Shown here: piece by piece, positions 1 through 11,332 of the stretch
Layout: every line of letters begins with the position of its first letter
How positions within the stretch are numbered: the stretch's first letter is position 1
NCBI GenBank assembly: GCA_905183005.1
Contig: CAJJDO010000006.1
Coordinates: 418,035 to 482,034 of the forward strand
Length of the DNA: 64,000 nucleotides
DNA from: Paramecium pentaurelia
Taxonomy: Eukaryota; Ciliophora; Oligohymenophorea; Peniculida; Parameciidae
Direction: 5' to 3'
Notes under the pieces: generated by a model
What the model was told of the DNA's origin: nothing
Seen by the model: only the letters and a program-made list of their open reading frames with translations
Databases searched by the model: none
Program-made: the position numbers and the translations under genes

Positions 1-1466
1 AAATCTCATGTTTAAATTCTTACAATTTAACACTATAATAATATAGTAATCCATTTCATTAGAGCTATATGCACTTGCTAAACAAGGACCAGCCGAATCA
101 GTAATTCCAGTTTTAATACCAAAGAAACCTTTATCTAATAATTTATTAGTGTTTTTCCATTCATATTATTTATAAAGTGTCTTAACTAAATATTCTTTAC
201 ATGAAATTACTGTCTTGAATAATTAGTATTTTAAACATTCAATAGATAGAGTTATGATATCATTACAACAAGAATACTAATTTAAATTCTTTATTTACAT
301 TATCTTCATTTGCCAATCCATGTACACATGCAAATTAAGTGTTCTTTTATCCTATTTTAAGAGAGTATTAATTCATTTATTTCATGAAAATTTCAATAGG
401 ACAATATTAGAATCTAAATTCATTATTATAATAATATCCATCTGCACTTAATTGTTCTATATCAAGTAATTTAAGATCCAGACTCTTATTTTATTAATTA
501 AACAATCTAATCAAGTCAATAGATATATTATTTTTACATTATAGTTCCAATAGCTTAGGCAATAAGAACTGCAGCATCATTTCCTGAAGGCAACATTAAT
601 CCATAAAGCAGATCTTCAATAGATAATATATCATTATATTATAATTCTGCAGTTGTGCCAATTATCTAAGATGCTTTTTTTGTCACTTTTACTTTTATCT
701 ATTTCACATTAAGATTTAATAATTCAATGGTTAACAAGGTTACATAAAAAGTCATGATTTTTGTTAAACTAGCAACTTCAACTTTCTTATTGCTTTTTCT
801 TTTCAAAATAGTTTTATGTTCGATGCAATTATAAACAACAAAACTTTTTGCAGTTACATTTAACTTTCTTTTTCTAGGTTTACCACAATAAGAATAGATT
901 ATTTTTTTAGCCGTATTACATTATTAAGTATTTCCAACATGGGAATTTGAATCTTTACTGTTTCCTGTAATATTAGAGTTACAAGTATAATTTTTTATTG
1001 GCATATTACTACTAGGTTTCAATTTTTGAGGAATGATTGATCTTTTTGTATCACTTTTATGTGTTTATAGAATAATGTTACTATTTCTATTCAGATCATT
1101 TATTTTAAATTGAGTATTCATAATTGCCAAAGATATCTGTGGTAAGCTGTTTTACGGACTATTTAATCTAGGTTTGTTAGAGGTTTCATTCTCAATTTTA
1201 GAAGTCTATCTTTCCTTATCCAGAGATTATTATGACTTTTGTATTGAATTTAAAGATTCATTTTTGATTATAAGTCTATTCACTATCATTGGAGATTGAA
1301 ATTCTGTGAAGATCTGTGAAATTTTATGATAATTCCTTAGTAACTTAATTGATTTAGTTTGTTGTATAAGCTATATTTTTCTTGATGGAGGATGCAATAA
1401 TTTTGGATTTATAAAATCAACGAAATTAACACTATTTAAGTTAGATGATGTTTTATTTCCAATCAT
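1..1466 (-). CDS. Peptidase S11 / D-Ala-D-Ala carboxypeptidase-like protein (3' end beyond window)
   Basis: Penicillin-binding-protein fold serine peptidase; the bacterial relatives trim peptidoglycan stem peptides. All three active-site boxes are visible: SLTK (SxxK, near residue 233) in VASLTKIMTF, SGN (near 293) in LMLPSGNDAAV, and KTG (near 452) in GFFGIKTGITDSAG. HGLANEDN and WKNTNKLL also match the family. One 22-nt intron (277-298) restores the frame. The ATG at 1466 gives an N-terminal extension of about 200 residues, rich in Asn, Ser and Lys, with no signal peptide that I can see. Ciliates have no peptidoglycan, so the substrate is unknown; digestion of bacterial food is possible but would normally need secretion. 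A more distant beta-lactamase-fold role cannot be excluded. The C-terminus is outside the window. Confidence 0.85.
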
Positions 1467-1992
1467 TATTAAATAAATATATTATTAAATTACAAAATTA
1501 ACGAATCAATTTTCAATAATCTATTACCTTATCATCATTTATATTTGATTAAGTTCTAAAATATTCTATAAAAATAACTTTAAAAATTACTAAGCGAATT
1601 TCTTTTTTAATTATTTATTGATTTACAATAAATTAATATTGTAAATCAATGAAATTATTTGTAAATATGTTAATGGAGAATTTTTAAACTAATCAAAACA
1701 AAATATCATAGATGTATCTAATTCTTATTTGATTTATTAAAATGCTGGCTAATTGTTGAAAAATAACAGGAATCTATGTTCTCTTCTTGAGATTTCAAGT
1801 TTTCATCAATTAAATAAGGAGATCTTTTTCCTTATATTTTTCTAATATTGATTTTTAGTTATTAATACTGAGCAATGTATTTTTATTTAATATTAAATAT
1901 ATATATTACCAACTATTAAGAAAGATTTATGAATTATTATGCAATATACATAAAATCTAATGATTATGTGATATATAAATATATTAAACCAA
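1467..1992. other. Intergenic region, divergent promoters
   Basis: AT-rich spacer of about 525 bp between two divergent genes. It must hold both promoters. I see no conserved motif or RNA gene in it. Confidence 0.5.
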
Positions 1993-3912
1993 ATGAAGAC
2001 TTTGAGATTAAGGTTTCTTACAAGAGTAAACTCTTTTGGCAAAAAATTAATAAGCTCGTCTGATTACTTTGCTTAATAACCACAGCTAAGGATATAAAAA
2101 TAAAAAAAATTTTCTACAACTTTAGGAGCATTTATGACTTATTGTATAATTACAGTTTGCATTATTCAACTTATTTCTTAAATTCAGGATATCTTTGATA
2201 AGAATCATCCTAATGTTATCACTTCAGAATTTTAATTATTCAATACTGATGTATATTTAATGTTTTAGAAAGGAATACATTTTATATCCACATAATTATA
2301 CTGTTGCATTAGCCTTAACAAATGGCAAACTTTAAACAATTTAAGGGTAAAACTTATATTTTAATATCTCCATAATGAACTGTAAAAGATAAAGATATAT
2401 AAATGAAACAAATGGCTAAAAAATACCTAAATTAGAGTATTGACATAAAAATATATATGTAGTTGTTATTATTATCCAGTTGAAGAATGTACAGATAAAC
2501 ATTTTCCAAGCGAGTTTTAACAAAAATATTTTAAATCTTTTAATAAGTCTGGTTTATATTGTGCAAAAATTAGCAATTGGAATGAAAGGCCAATAAAGCT
2601 CTAAGGAACTCCTTAATCAGATGTATTTTAATATATTGATATCTTTATATCAAAATGCAAAAATAATACAGAATATCAAAATTGTTCGTCAGATTAAGAT
2701 ATAAATTCACTATTATCAGGAAATTATTTGGCTATTCATTCCTCTGACAGCCTTACAAAGATGTAAGAGTATAAGAATTCTTTTGAAAAAATCATTTCAG
2801 CATAATATTATTTTTATTCAGTCAGCATTACGAAAACTATGTTATCTTAACTAAAATTAATAGAAGTTTTATCAGATATAGGGTTACTTACCACAAATAT
2901 ATAAAAAGAATTCTCTTTTTAATAATTGACGGTTAAGGAAGCATCAGAAGTATATAACAATTAATATATTTTTAAATATGGCATAATTATAGACTAAAGA
3001 ATGGCTTAGTACTCAAGAACTTACTAAAAATTACAAAACGCTTTTAGTAATATTGGAGGATTATTTCAAGTATTAAGTTTAATTTCATAAATATTTTTAA
3101 ATCCTTTTACTACATTTTTAACTGAAATTGAAATGGCAAATGAATATTTTAGATTTGAGTCAAATAGTAAAGGAAAAAAGAATAATCATAAACATTAGAA
3201 ACAAAAAAGCTTTTTCATACCTTAGGATTAATGTTAAGAAATTGTTGAAGATGAGTTGCCTAATACATCAGGAAGAGTGTAAAAGGAAAAACAAAAATAA
3301 ATTATTTAGTCAAATCGGCTTGAAAACAGCATAGATATTTAAAAGTTTTTAAACTATTAGCAATTACATTAAAAAATGTCGAAATAAGTTATCTTTCAAC
3401 TTGCAATTTGTTGTAATAGATAAAAAAATAAATAAATACACTATGCTATTGATAAAGTTATGTCAAAATTAGATGTATCATTCATTATTTAGAAGTTACA
3501 AGAGTTAGATAAATTGAAATATTTACTTTTATCAAATGATCAAATTAATCTATTCAATTATATTCCAAAACCATTAATTCCTTTTGGAGTTTTTGAATAG
3601 GAATTTTAAGAAAATATACAAAATTTAGAGTAAAAGATATCATACAAATTAATATTGGATGATGAAAAATCTGAAATAACAAAAATTAATGATGCTTTTA
3701 AAAGCTATTAAAATTTAAAATTAAAATAATACTTGTCCTAAACAGATAAATAGATATTAGAGTTTTTGGATGATGAAATCAAATGTACTTTTGATTAACT
3801 TTTTGTATAGAACTTTAGAGGTCTTGAATCTAGAGAAAAACGACCTGTACTTGATATGGAAAGCATCTGTGAAAGTAGATTTCCAGTCAGAGATTCTATG
3901 GTTGAAAGTTGA
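1993..3912 (+). CDS. Ciliate-specific transmembrane protein of unknown function
   Basis: About 623 aa after removing two introns, 2251-2272 (22 nt, AAG acceptor, least certain) and 2437-2462 (26 nt, contains TGA). The layout resembles a large ciliate family of uncharacterised membrane proteins: an N-terminal helix (TTLGAFMTYCIITVCIIQL, about residues 42-60), a cysteine-containing extracellular-type region (CYYYPVEECTDKHFP), then YSRTYQKLQNAFSNIGGLF leading into a second hydrophobic stretch and a long basic, Gln-rich tail. The family link is from memory of its general pattern. The function is unknown. The ATG was chosen because the frame is open upstream of the helix. It lies 164 bp ahead of the metalloprotease gene on the same strand. 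Confidence 0.7.
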
Positions 3913-4076
3913 AATAATATTATATGAAAAGATTATATTATTCCTATTTATCGATAATTATTTATTTTGATTATTTGAAATATATTTTTTAGATAAATTT
4001 TCTGACCTATTGGAAACATAATTTAAAATAAATCCAACAAAATTTATGTATTTATTTTTATTTTACTAATAAATTA

Positions 4077-5976
4077 ATGAAATACTTATTAATTTTTACA
4101 ATACTGTTCTATTGTATTGATTGTTAGAAATAACAATTCACTTATAGGTTTTCTGATGGCTCAAAAAGAAAATTAGAAGAACTTAAACCTAATATTAGTG
4201 AAAAGGAATGGGAGCCTTTAAGAATACATTTTGAATATTTATCATCAAATTATAATGAAAATTACACCTCATATATAACAGAAATACTTGAAATGGTCTC
4301 AATATTTTTTTATAGATTTCTTTTAGTTAAGAGAATGAATGAAAAAATTACTTTTAAAGAAAGTTATCCAAAATAATTTTATGGTTTTCAAATAATGTAA
4401 AGTTTAATGGATTAATAATATGATGCAGATTTAGTATAATCATTTCAAATTTTAGGTTATATTTGTAAATATTGAAAACTCAACAAAATTTTATAAAGCC
4501 TATTGTGGTCCAACTGTTTATGATGAATTATCTTTGAGACCAATAATAGCATTAATGTCTTGGAATATTAACTACACAAAAATTGATAAAACTAATAAAA
4601 TTATATATGAAAGTAATTTAGAAAGTGCAATCCATGAAATAATACATGGTTTAGGTATAACTTATGACTATTTTTCAAAATATTATGATTCAGTAACAGG
4701 GAAGAATTATGAAAATCCTAATTTCTATAAATAAAACAATATTACATACTTATCAACACCAAGATTAATTAATTTTGCTAGAATATATTTTAATTGTTCA
4801 AATCTAAAAGGTATTTAAATGGAAGACAATGGAGGTCCAGGAACAAGTGATTTTCATTTTGAAAGATTATTATTATATAATGAGCTTATGACTGGATCAT
4901 AATTAACTGGAAATCTTTTAATAACTGATTTTACATTTTAATTATTACAAGACACAGGGTAAGAATAATTAATAAATAGATTTTATCGTATATCAGATTA
5001 TAAACCAGATTAAAGTTAATGGGGAAGAAATAAAGGATGTGAATTTGTTGAAAATTATTGTAATAATAATAATTTTACTGAATTTTGTTATTAAAAAAAT
5101 ATTGAGAGTTGCTCATATGAAAGAACAGGACAATCAATATGTATGTAAGAAATTTTAAGTGGACAATGCATGTATTAATAGATTTATACAGATTAATTTT
5201 GTAAAAATGATTAAAATTAAGTTTAAAATTAGTCTTCATAAATAATTACGTATTATGGTTCTGATAGTATCTGTTTAGATGGATCAATCTCACCAATAGA
5301 ATCCTATTAAAAATTTACATGTCAAAAATTTAAATGTGATATAAATAATAAATTGAAGATAATAATTGGTGATTTAGAATTTGATTGCTCTTAATCAGGT
5401 CCAATTTAAATACCAAATGATTTCTTTGGCAATTTAGAATGTCCTAATAATCCAGAGAATGTGTGTTTATTCAGAAATGATTGTCCTAATTCATGTGGTT
5501 TGAAAGGATTTTGTATCAATAAACAGGTTATTATTTATTATATATTATAGTGTATTTGTTCTAAGGGTTATTCTGGATTAGATTGTCAATAAATATGTGA
5601 TGGTTATAGATATCAAGGATCATGTTTATAAAATTGTCCAAATTTAACATATCCCTTAGATTTAATTAAATATTGTATAGGATGTCCTGGAGTAAAATTA
5701 TTATCTAATTTAGAATTGTTTAAGTTGTTCAAATTATAATTAATGCACTAAATGTAAATCTGGATATTTTTTGAGAGAAGGATTTTGTGACAATCTTTTA
5801 TTGGACAAAGAATTGGATTCTTAAAATCCAGAATATATTAATGGTATTTATATACAATAAAATTGAAAGAAAATAATAATCCCTAATCATCCGATACAAA
5901 CTCTGCAGAAATAGTAATTTCAACTAATTCTAATATATTTTTGATGTGTATAATTTTATTCATGTTATTATATTGA
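4077..5976 (+). CDS. Leishmanolysin-like zinc metalloprotease (peptidase M8)
   Basis: Secreted or surface zinc protease of the GP63 family, about 594 aa. Signal peptide MKYLLIFTILFYCIDCQ; zinc motif HEIIHGLGI (HExxHxxG); third-ligand region DFHFERLLLYNELMTGS; DTGFYRISDYKP; then cysteine-rich EGF-like modules (CICSKGYSGLDCQ, CLSCSNYNQCTKC) and a C-terminal hydrophobic helix that could be a membrane or GPI anchor. Five introns restore the frame: 4434-4455 (22 nt), 4959-4979 (21), 5527-5550 (24), 5692-5713 (22) and 5844-5869 (26). The last one carries an in-frame TGA that would otherwise end the protein before its anchor. The family is common in ciliates and may act in digestion or surface remodelling. 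Confidence 0.93.
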
Positions 5977-6138
5977 AAAAATCACTCAATTTTATATATA
6001 TTTATTAATTATAATAGAATCAATCAGAGATCAGAATATTTTAAATATAATTGTCATGATTTATTAAATATTCATTTAGATTCTTTAAATAGTCTATATT
6101 TATTAAAAATTAATAAAATTGATCTAAAATAAATAAAA

Positions 6139-8205
6139 TCAAATATTGATTTATAGTTCCTCACAATATTTTAAAATTTGAGTATAATTTTATGAATCTT
6201 GACATTCTAAGTAATTTTCATAACTAAATTCGTTACTTTCACAAACTAATACAGGTAATTGAGTTATTATGATTGAGGCTTTTAAAGAGAGCTAAAGTTT
6301 TAACCATTCAATAGGTTCTCTTAGTAATCCTCTTTTATCTATAACAGCAACAAGTAATTAATCTTTCATATAAGATAAACATATTGGTTAAATGTTAGTA
6401 TCTAAATTATCATTTAGAAACCATAAAACTTTTTCTCTTTTATTTTTATCAAGTTGATCAGCTTTTGTTTACGAAGCTTGCATAAGAAGAATCATTTCAT
6501 TTTTGACTAAACAATTATCAGATTTGATACGACTCAAGAATTAAAGATATTCTCTTGAATTACATACTTCTTTCCATTAATCTATATTGAATGAATTGAT
6601 TTGAGCTTCAAGAAATTTTTCAACTTCTAATCTCAATTAAAGCATTCTTTTGAAAACTAGAAATAGTGGAATAATCCAAAAGTTTTATAATGCATCTAAA
6701 AATTCAATTGCTTTTGCTACAGTTTAACCAATTATGTTAATACATTCTAAAGATCTTAAATATTTTTATGTAAGAATTTCAATTTCAACTTAAGGTCTTT
6801 TAATTAATTAAATATAATTATCTGGTTGAGCTAATTCAACTGAATTTTAAATGACTGCATTAGAATCTTATGATAGATGCCTTAAACTTCTAGCTTTATA
6901 TTCTTTGATAGCCATTCTAATAGAACTAACTCTTGATCTAATTTTATCATTTTCTATTTCTTATTATGAAAGTCTTCTATTAAATTTTTTATCATCAGAT
7001 TCATCAATTCTTTATGTAAGACCAATATTTGATAGATTAGATCCAGTTCTAAGACTTCTAAGATCACAACTTAATTATACAGTATGATCTGATTATTTAG
7101 TAGCAAATTTAAGTTTCATTTTATTAGTTGAAAAGAAATTGTTAATTTGTTTAGTTGTTTTGACCGAAGAATTACATCTTTGTTTATGTTCTTCAATAAA
7201 TTTATTTTTATACAAAGATGAAATTTTACTAATTAGAGATTAATTTGAAGTAGATTGATTACTATTTGATGTACTTTCATGTAATACTATTGAAGTTCTT
7301 TGAGTTTTTCTACCTGATTATTTACTACTTAGTCGAGAGGCAGATCTAATTTTCAGATCTGACATTGATCTTATTTCATACAATTTTAGTATAGTCTTGC
7401 ATTTAGGATCATCTCTGAAAGCTGAATGATGAGGTATTTATTCCCAAGGGATTGGATTTTCAGGGTTTAGAAGTTATTATAATAAAGAGATGATAGATTG
7501 TTTTTTAGTAGTTACTAATGAAACTAGATCTAATTTTCCACCATTGACCCATATTTAAATGCGTTTGTTAATCTCATTTATTATAAATGATCCATTAGTC
7601 ATTACTAAATACATAATACCCAAAGACCATTAATATTATGATAAACATTGTTTGCCTTTCAGAATCATAGGATTCCAATAAGCACAATAATTTTCAGTCC
7701 TCTTTCTTAATCCAAAATCTAATACAACTATTGAATCACCATTACGCATAATATTCTCAATTGTACAATCTCTTGGTGATTACCCTTTATATATATCATA
7801 AGCAAAATATATTCTAAGTAGATGTTGTAAGTTTCCACCTGTTAATTACCAATCTACGCAATTATCAAATAACACATCTGTAAATGTAGGTGTTCTTATT
7901 ATCTGAACTATCATTGGAAGTAAGTTGTACACAGGTTTAATGTATTTCCCTTCAATTTTAGATTTCACTCTCTGATGCTATTCTAAAAATCTCAATTCTT
8001 GCTCTATATAGGCTGTATCATTGAATCTTGCAATCAATACTTACTCATTAGATAATCTGACATGACCACGGAAGGCTGACCATTATTATCCTTTCCAAAT
8101 AGGAAATGTAATTACATAAGCACACATATAAATATATACTAATTATTTGGGTGATTTTTTATTATAATGAAATACCTGAAGAGTTTGGATAACAATAATA
8201 TTCAT
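6139..8205 (-). CDS. Degenerate protein kinase-like protein
   Basis: About 688 aa, apparently without introns. The first 220 residues resemble a protein kinase but key positions are altered. The beta-3 lysine position reads VLIARF (Arg near residue 60). The catalytic loop reads SPRDCTIENIM, so the HRD aspartate and the Asn remain while the loop lysine is Thr. DFG is intact in VVLDFGLRKR (near 163). The DxWS element reads QYQWSLGI, without the Asp. The C-terminal two thirds is Ser/Lys-rich then helical (RMAIKEYKARSLRH, CINIIGQTVAKAIEFLDAL) with no domain I recognise. It could be a pseudokinase or an atypical enzyme. It starts 50 bp from a divergent small gene. Confidence 0.7.
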
Positions 8206-8255
8206 GTAAATAAATAAAAGAGGGAGACCAAAAAAATAATAACAATAATAATAAA

Positions 8256-8647
8256 ATGTAATTGCAATCAATCAATCAATCTCACTTAGAAATAATAAAT
8301 AAAATGATCATTTAGATATAACACCTGAGTATGATAAAATCATGGCTTAAATCAAAGAAACTTATGCTTCCTTAAATAATGCTAGTCTTCAAAAATAATA
8401 GTAAATTTAAGATTCACCAAAAAGACTTAAAAAAATTGTTAAAAGAAGTTAAAAGCTGAAACACCCTATAAAATCTAATAAAAAATAAGAGTGTTTAGAG
8501 TAAAATGTTAAATTAGAACACCAAAATTTATAAGAGCATTTAGATTAGATTATATCTAAATTTTAATAAATATTTAAGAATTTTACTGAAAATATAAAAA
8601 TAGAGATTGCAAAGACAGAATAGGAAATGCTTAAAATTTTGAAATGA
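8256..8647 (+). CDS. Small charged coiled-coil protein, reading frame uncertain
   Basis: The convincing frame (ITPEYDKIMAQIKE, then a Gln/Lys-rich helical stretch ending EQEMLKILK) runs to the TGA at 8645-8647, but no ATG precedes it in frame. Three readings are possible. An internal ATG at 8342 gives 101 aa. The ATG at 8256 with a 29-nt intron at 8329-8357 gives 120 aa. Or the ATG at 8256 reads straight through if the (CAAT)4 tract at 8265-8280 carried one more unit. No known domain; the helical, hydrophilic nature suggests an assembly role at most. It converges on the thioredoxin gene with 69 bp between stops. Confidence 0.5.
8265..8280. repeat. (CAAT)4 microsatellite next to a start codon
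   Basis: Four CAAT units lie seven bases after the ATG at 8256. The unit is not a multiple of three, so any change in copy number changes the frame of the small gene. Confidence 0.8.
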
Positions 8648-8716
8648 TGAGTTTAATATCAATGCAGATAATTTTATTATTATTATTATTATTCCAATAT
8701 ACATTAATATAAGTCT

Positions 8717-9342
8717 TCAATTTTCCTTCTTTTTCTCTTAAAGTTCCTTTTCTATTTTATCCAATTTTCTATTCTCTTTGCAATCATTGATACATAAGAT
8801 TGTTACAAAGATTGTTAAACCTGTTAATACAATTACTGCTATCTAATAAATATATAATTTTATTCTTTACAAATATCCAAACATTATTGAAATATTTATC
8901 AATAAAATTTTCTTTGTAAGGCTCATATTTTGGAATTTCATTTATTTCCTTTGATTGTAAATAATCTTCTTCAATAAACTTTATTATTAATTCAGGTGTT
9001 CTTTATCCTTAAAATTTATATGTCTTATTATCCTTGATGTATAATAGAGTAGGATATCCCTTAACTCCAAATCTTTTCTTTGTATCAGGATTTGTAACAC
9101 TAATTTGATTATCTTTTTGAATACCAATCAATTGCAATAAATTTGTAATCTACTTAATCTGCCAATTTATCCAACACTGGTATCAAATTCTTACAATGAC
9201 CACACCATGGTGCATAAAGCATTATTAAAAAAGGTTCTGACTTTAATATTTCTTATTCTAGTTGTTCTCCATTCAATTATAGAATTCTAGAGTCACTTTT
9301 AAATTAATGTGCAACCACGCAATAAATAAATAAAAAAAACAT
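8717..9342 (-). CDS. Thioredoxin-domain membrane protein (PDI/TMX-like)
   Basis: About 190 aa. Signal peptide MFFLFIYCVVAH, one thioredoxin domain with active site APWCGHCKNL (about residues 46-55), the GYPTLLYI cis-Pro region, then a transmembrane helix (IFIAVIVLTGLTIFVTIL) and a charged tail ending KELQEKKKEN. CGHC is the protein disulfide isomerase-type redox site, so a role in oxidative folding in the secretory pathway is likely. Two introns: 9100-9124 (25 nt) and 8843-8870 (28 nt); both are needed to keep the frame through the family's conserved blocks. The start codon abuts the start of the gene on the other strand. Confidence 0.9.
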
Positions 9343-9345
9343 ATG
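9340..9345. promoter_or_regulatory. Divergent start codons fused in palindrome CATATG
   Basis: CAT at 9340-9342 is the minus-strand start of the thioredoxin gene. ATG at 9343-9345 starts the plus-strand microprotein. With no base between them, each promoter and 5' leader must lie inside the other gene. Confidence 0.6.
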
Positions 9346-9501
9346 GCAAGAGCATTTCAAATTATTTCCAGATTATCAGGAATTATTGGAGTCCCCCTTG
9401 GAATTTGGGCTGGTTTTATAACTAGAGATGAACAATATTTCCCATCTTAAAATAGAATGGAAGAAGTATATTAAGAATATTTAAGGAGAAAGTAATAGTG
9501 A
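9343..9501 (+). CDS. 52-residue hydrophobic microprotein
   Basis: Short intact frame. It starts MARAFQIISRLSGIIGVPLG, continues through a single hydrophobic segment (about residues 6-25), then is charged (RMEEVYQEYLRRKQQ). No introns. I do not recognise the family. A basic amphipathic N-terminus, one membrane segment and this size would suit a small mitochondrial inner-membrane subunit, but that is inference. Its ATG is the base immediately after the start codon of the divergent thioredoxin gene. Confidence 0.6.
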
Positions 9502-9623
9502 ATGAAATAAAAATATATATCAACATTTTTTTTATATTATCTCTAATAGTATTTCTGGCTCTTATGCCAATTTTATAAAATCCTTCCTTCTCTTTATTGT
9601 AGTAATATTATCCACTAATTATT

Positions 9624-11196
9624 TCATTGTTTGGATTCTTAATAATCTACAATTATATCTAAAATTTATTTATATATTTCATACTTTTTAGAAAACAATA
9701 TTAACTCTATAACATTATTGCAATTTATCTTTCTTATTAATTATTCTTCACATAAATATTTCAATCTTTACATTAAATATTGATCAGATAAAACTATCAA
9801 ACTCAATAATCTGGTTGTACTTAAACTAGAGTCTAATTAATCAGTATATATATATTGTAACATTTCCATAAAAGTCTAATGACAACATTCAGTAATCTCT
9901 ATATAGATTTATTCTTTATCTCTAAATTCTTCAAAAAATAGAGTCTAAAAATGTTCACTTCTAGCTCCTAAGATACATCTATTAGCATAAACTTAATGAT
10001 CTTCTACAATGAATACAACATCACTCATCAAAGGATTATTTATTAAGGATCTTAAGTCCTGAATAAAACTAGATCTTGGAACTTAAGCATTCTTGAATTC
10101 TAATTTGTATATATCACTTAATAATTCATCCCCATCATATCCTCCAAAGACATAAAGAGAATCATTATACAATTAAAAAACCATAGAAGATCTACCTTTT
10201 GGAGGTTCATGAATTTCTAATTTCTTCCAAGTCTTACTCCCAAATTCAAATTCATATAAATCATTTAATCTTGCCTATCCATTAAATCCTCCAAATAATA
10301 ATAATTTATTTTAATAAACTTCTGATGTATGAAACTATCAAATATTTAAAAAATATTACATATCTTGGACATGGAATTGTACCATGTTAACTTATTCTTT
10401 TAACTTTTCCTGAGAAAATGTTTAATTTATAAAAATCATTTAATCTATTAACCCCATCAAATCCACCAAATATATATATATAATTATTTAATGTACTATA
10501 AGATGGACAAGAACGAGCAGATGGAACATCTCCTATTAATTATAATTTATTCCACACTTATTCTTCAAAATCCCAAACATATGCATCATTAAGATAATGA
10601 TTACCATCACATCCTCCAAAAATCAGCATTTTAGTTTAATAAGCACCACAAGCAATACCAAACCTTTCAGAAGGACATTAACCAGTAGGTTCAATTTTTT
10701 TCCATAAAAGTGTCTTAAGATTAAGTGAATAAAAGTCATTCAACCATAATAATCCATCACAACCACCAAATACATACATATGATCTTTATATTAAATTGC
10801 TCCATTATTTTCTCTAGCACTTGGCTTCTATCCTGTTGTATTTAGATGTTACCATTAATTAGAACTAAATGAATATCTATGAACATCATCTAATCTTCCA
10901 TTAAATGTAAAACCACCAAAGATATACAAAAAATCTTCATATATAACCCAAGAACAATTGTTCCTTTAATTTGGCAATACTTAATCAAATCTATCTAATC
11001 GTTCCCATGTCTAATGATCATAATATTCACATTCATCAATTTCGAATTCATCATGTTTTATAAACATAGAAACTGAATTAAATCGTTCATCAATTTCAAA
11101 TTCTCTATCAACTCGATGTGATTGATTTATTTACTATCTCATTAATGCTCTTTTTGTTCTTAAATTGTCTTGTTCTGATGATAATCTTCTATTCAT
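9624..11196 (-). CDS. Kelch-repeat protein with C-terminal BTB domain
   Basis: About 515 aa. Five to six kelch repeats fill residues 60-370 (for example YIFGGFTFNGRLDDVHRYS, MYVFGGCDGLLWLNDF and MLIFGGCDGNHYLNDA, each with GG and a later aromatic). A BTB/POZ domain follows (NPLMSDVVFIVEDHQVYANR, CILGARSEHFQTLFFEEFRD, YIYTDQLDSS). The family usually builds Cullin-3 ubiquitin ligase adaptors, though most animal members have BTB first and kelch last; here the order is reversed. One 25-nt intron, 10335-10359. The 5' half is repeated exactly beyond the N at 11332. Confidence 0.92.
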
Positions 11197-11331
11197 ATTT
11201 TTTAATTATATATAATTATTAAAAACATACCAAAAGAAATTGAATACAATTTTTTTAATTTCTGAACAACTAAATAAATTTAATTCAAAAAAAAAAAATT
11301 AATAATTGCTGTATAATTCTTTAATAACTCA
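10240..11331. repeat. 1,092-bp direct duplication, copy 1
   Basis: Identical, as far as I could compare, to 11333-12424. It covers the 5' half of the kelch-BTB gene and its upstream region. The two copies meet at a single N, so this is probably an unmerged overlap of two contigs. Confidence 0.95.
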
Positions 11332-11332
11332 N
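11332..11332. other. Single N: scaffold join
   Basis: The only ambiguous base in the window. It sits exactly between the two identical copies. Confidence 0.95.

Noticed and set aside
2251..2300. Apparent frameshift in the membrane-protein gene
   Set aside because: A 22-nt GT-AG intron at 2251-2272 with an AAG acceptor restores the frame exactly, so no shift is needed.
8701..9501. Bacterial contamination suggested by the thioredoxin and S11 genes
   Set aside because: Both carry tiny GT-AG introns and in-frame TAA/TAG glutamine codons, so they are native ciliate genes.
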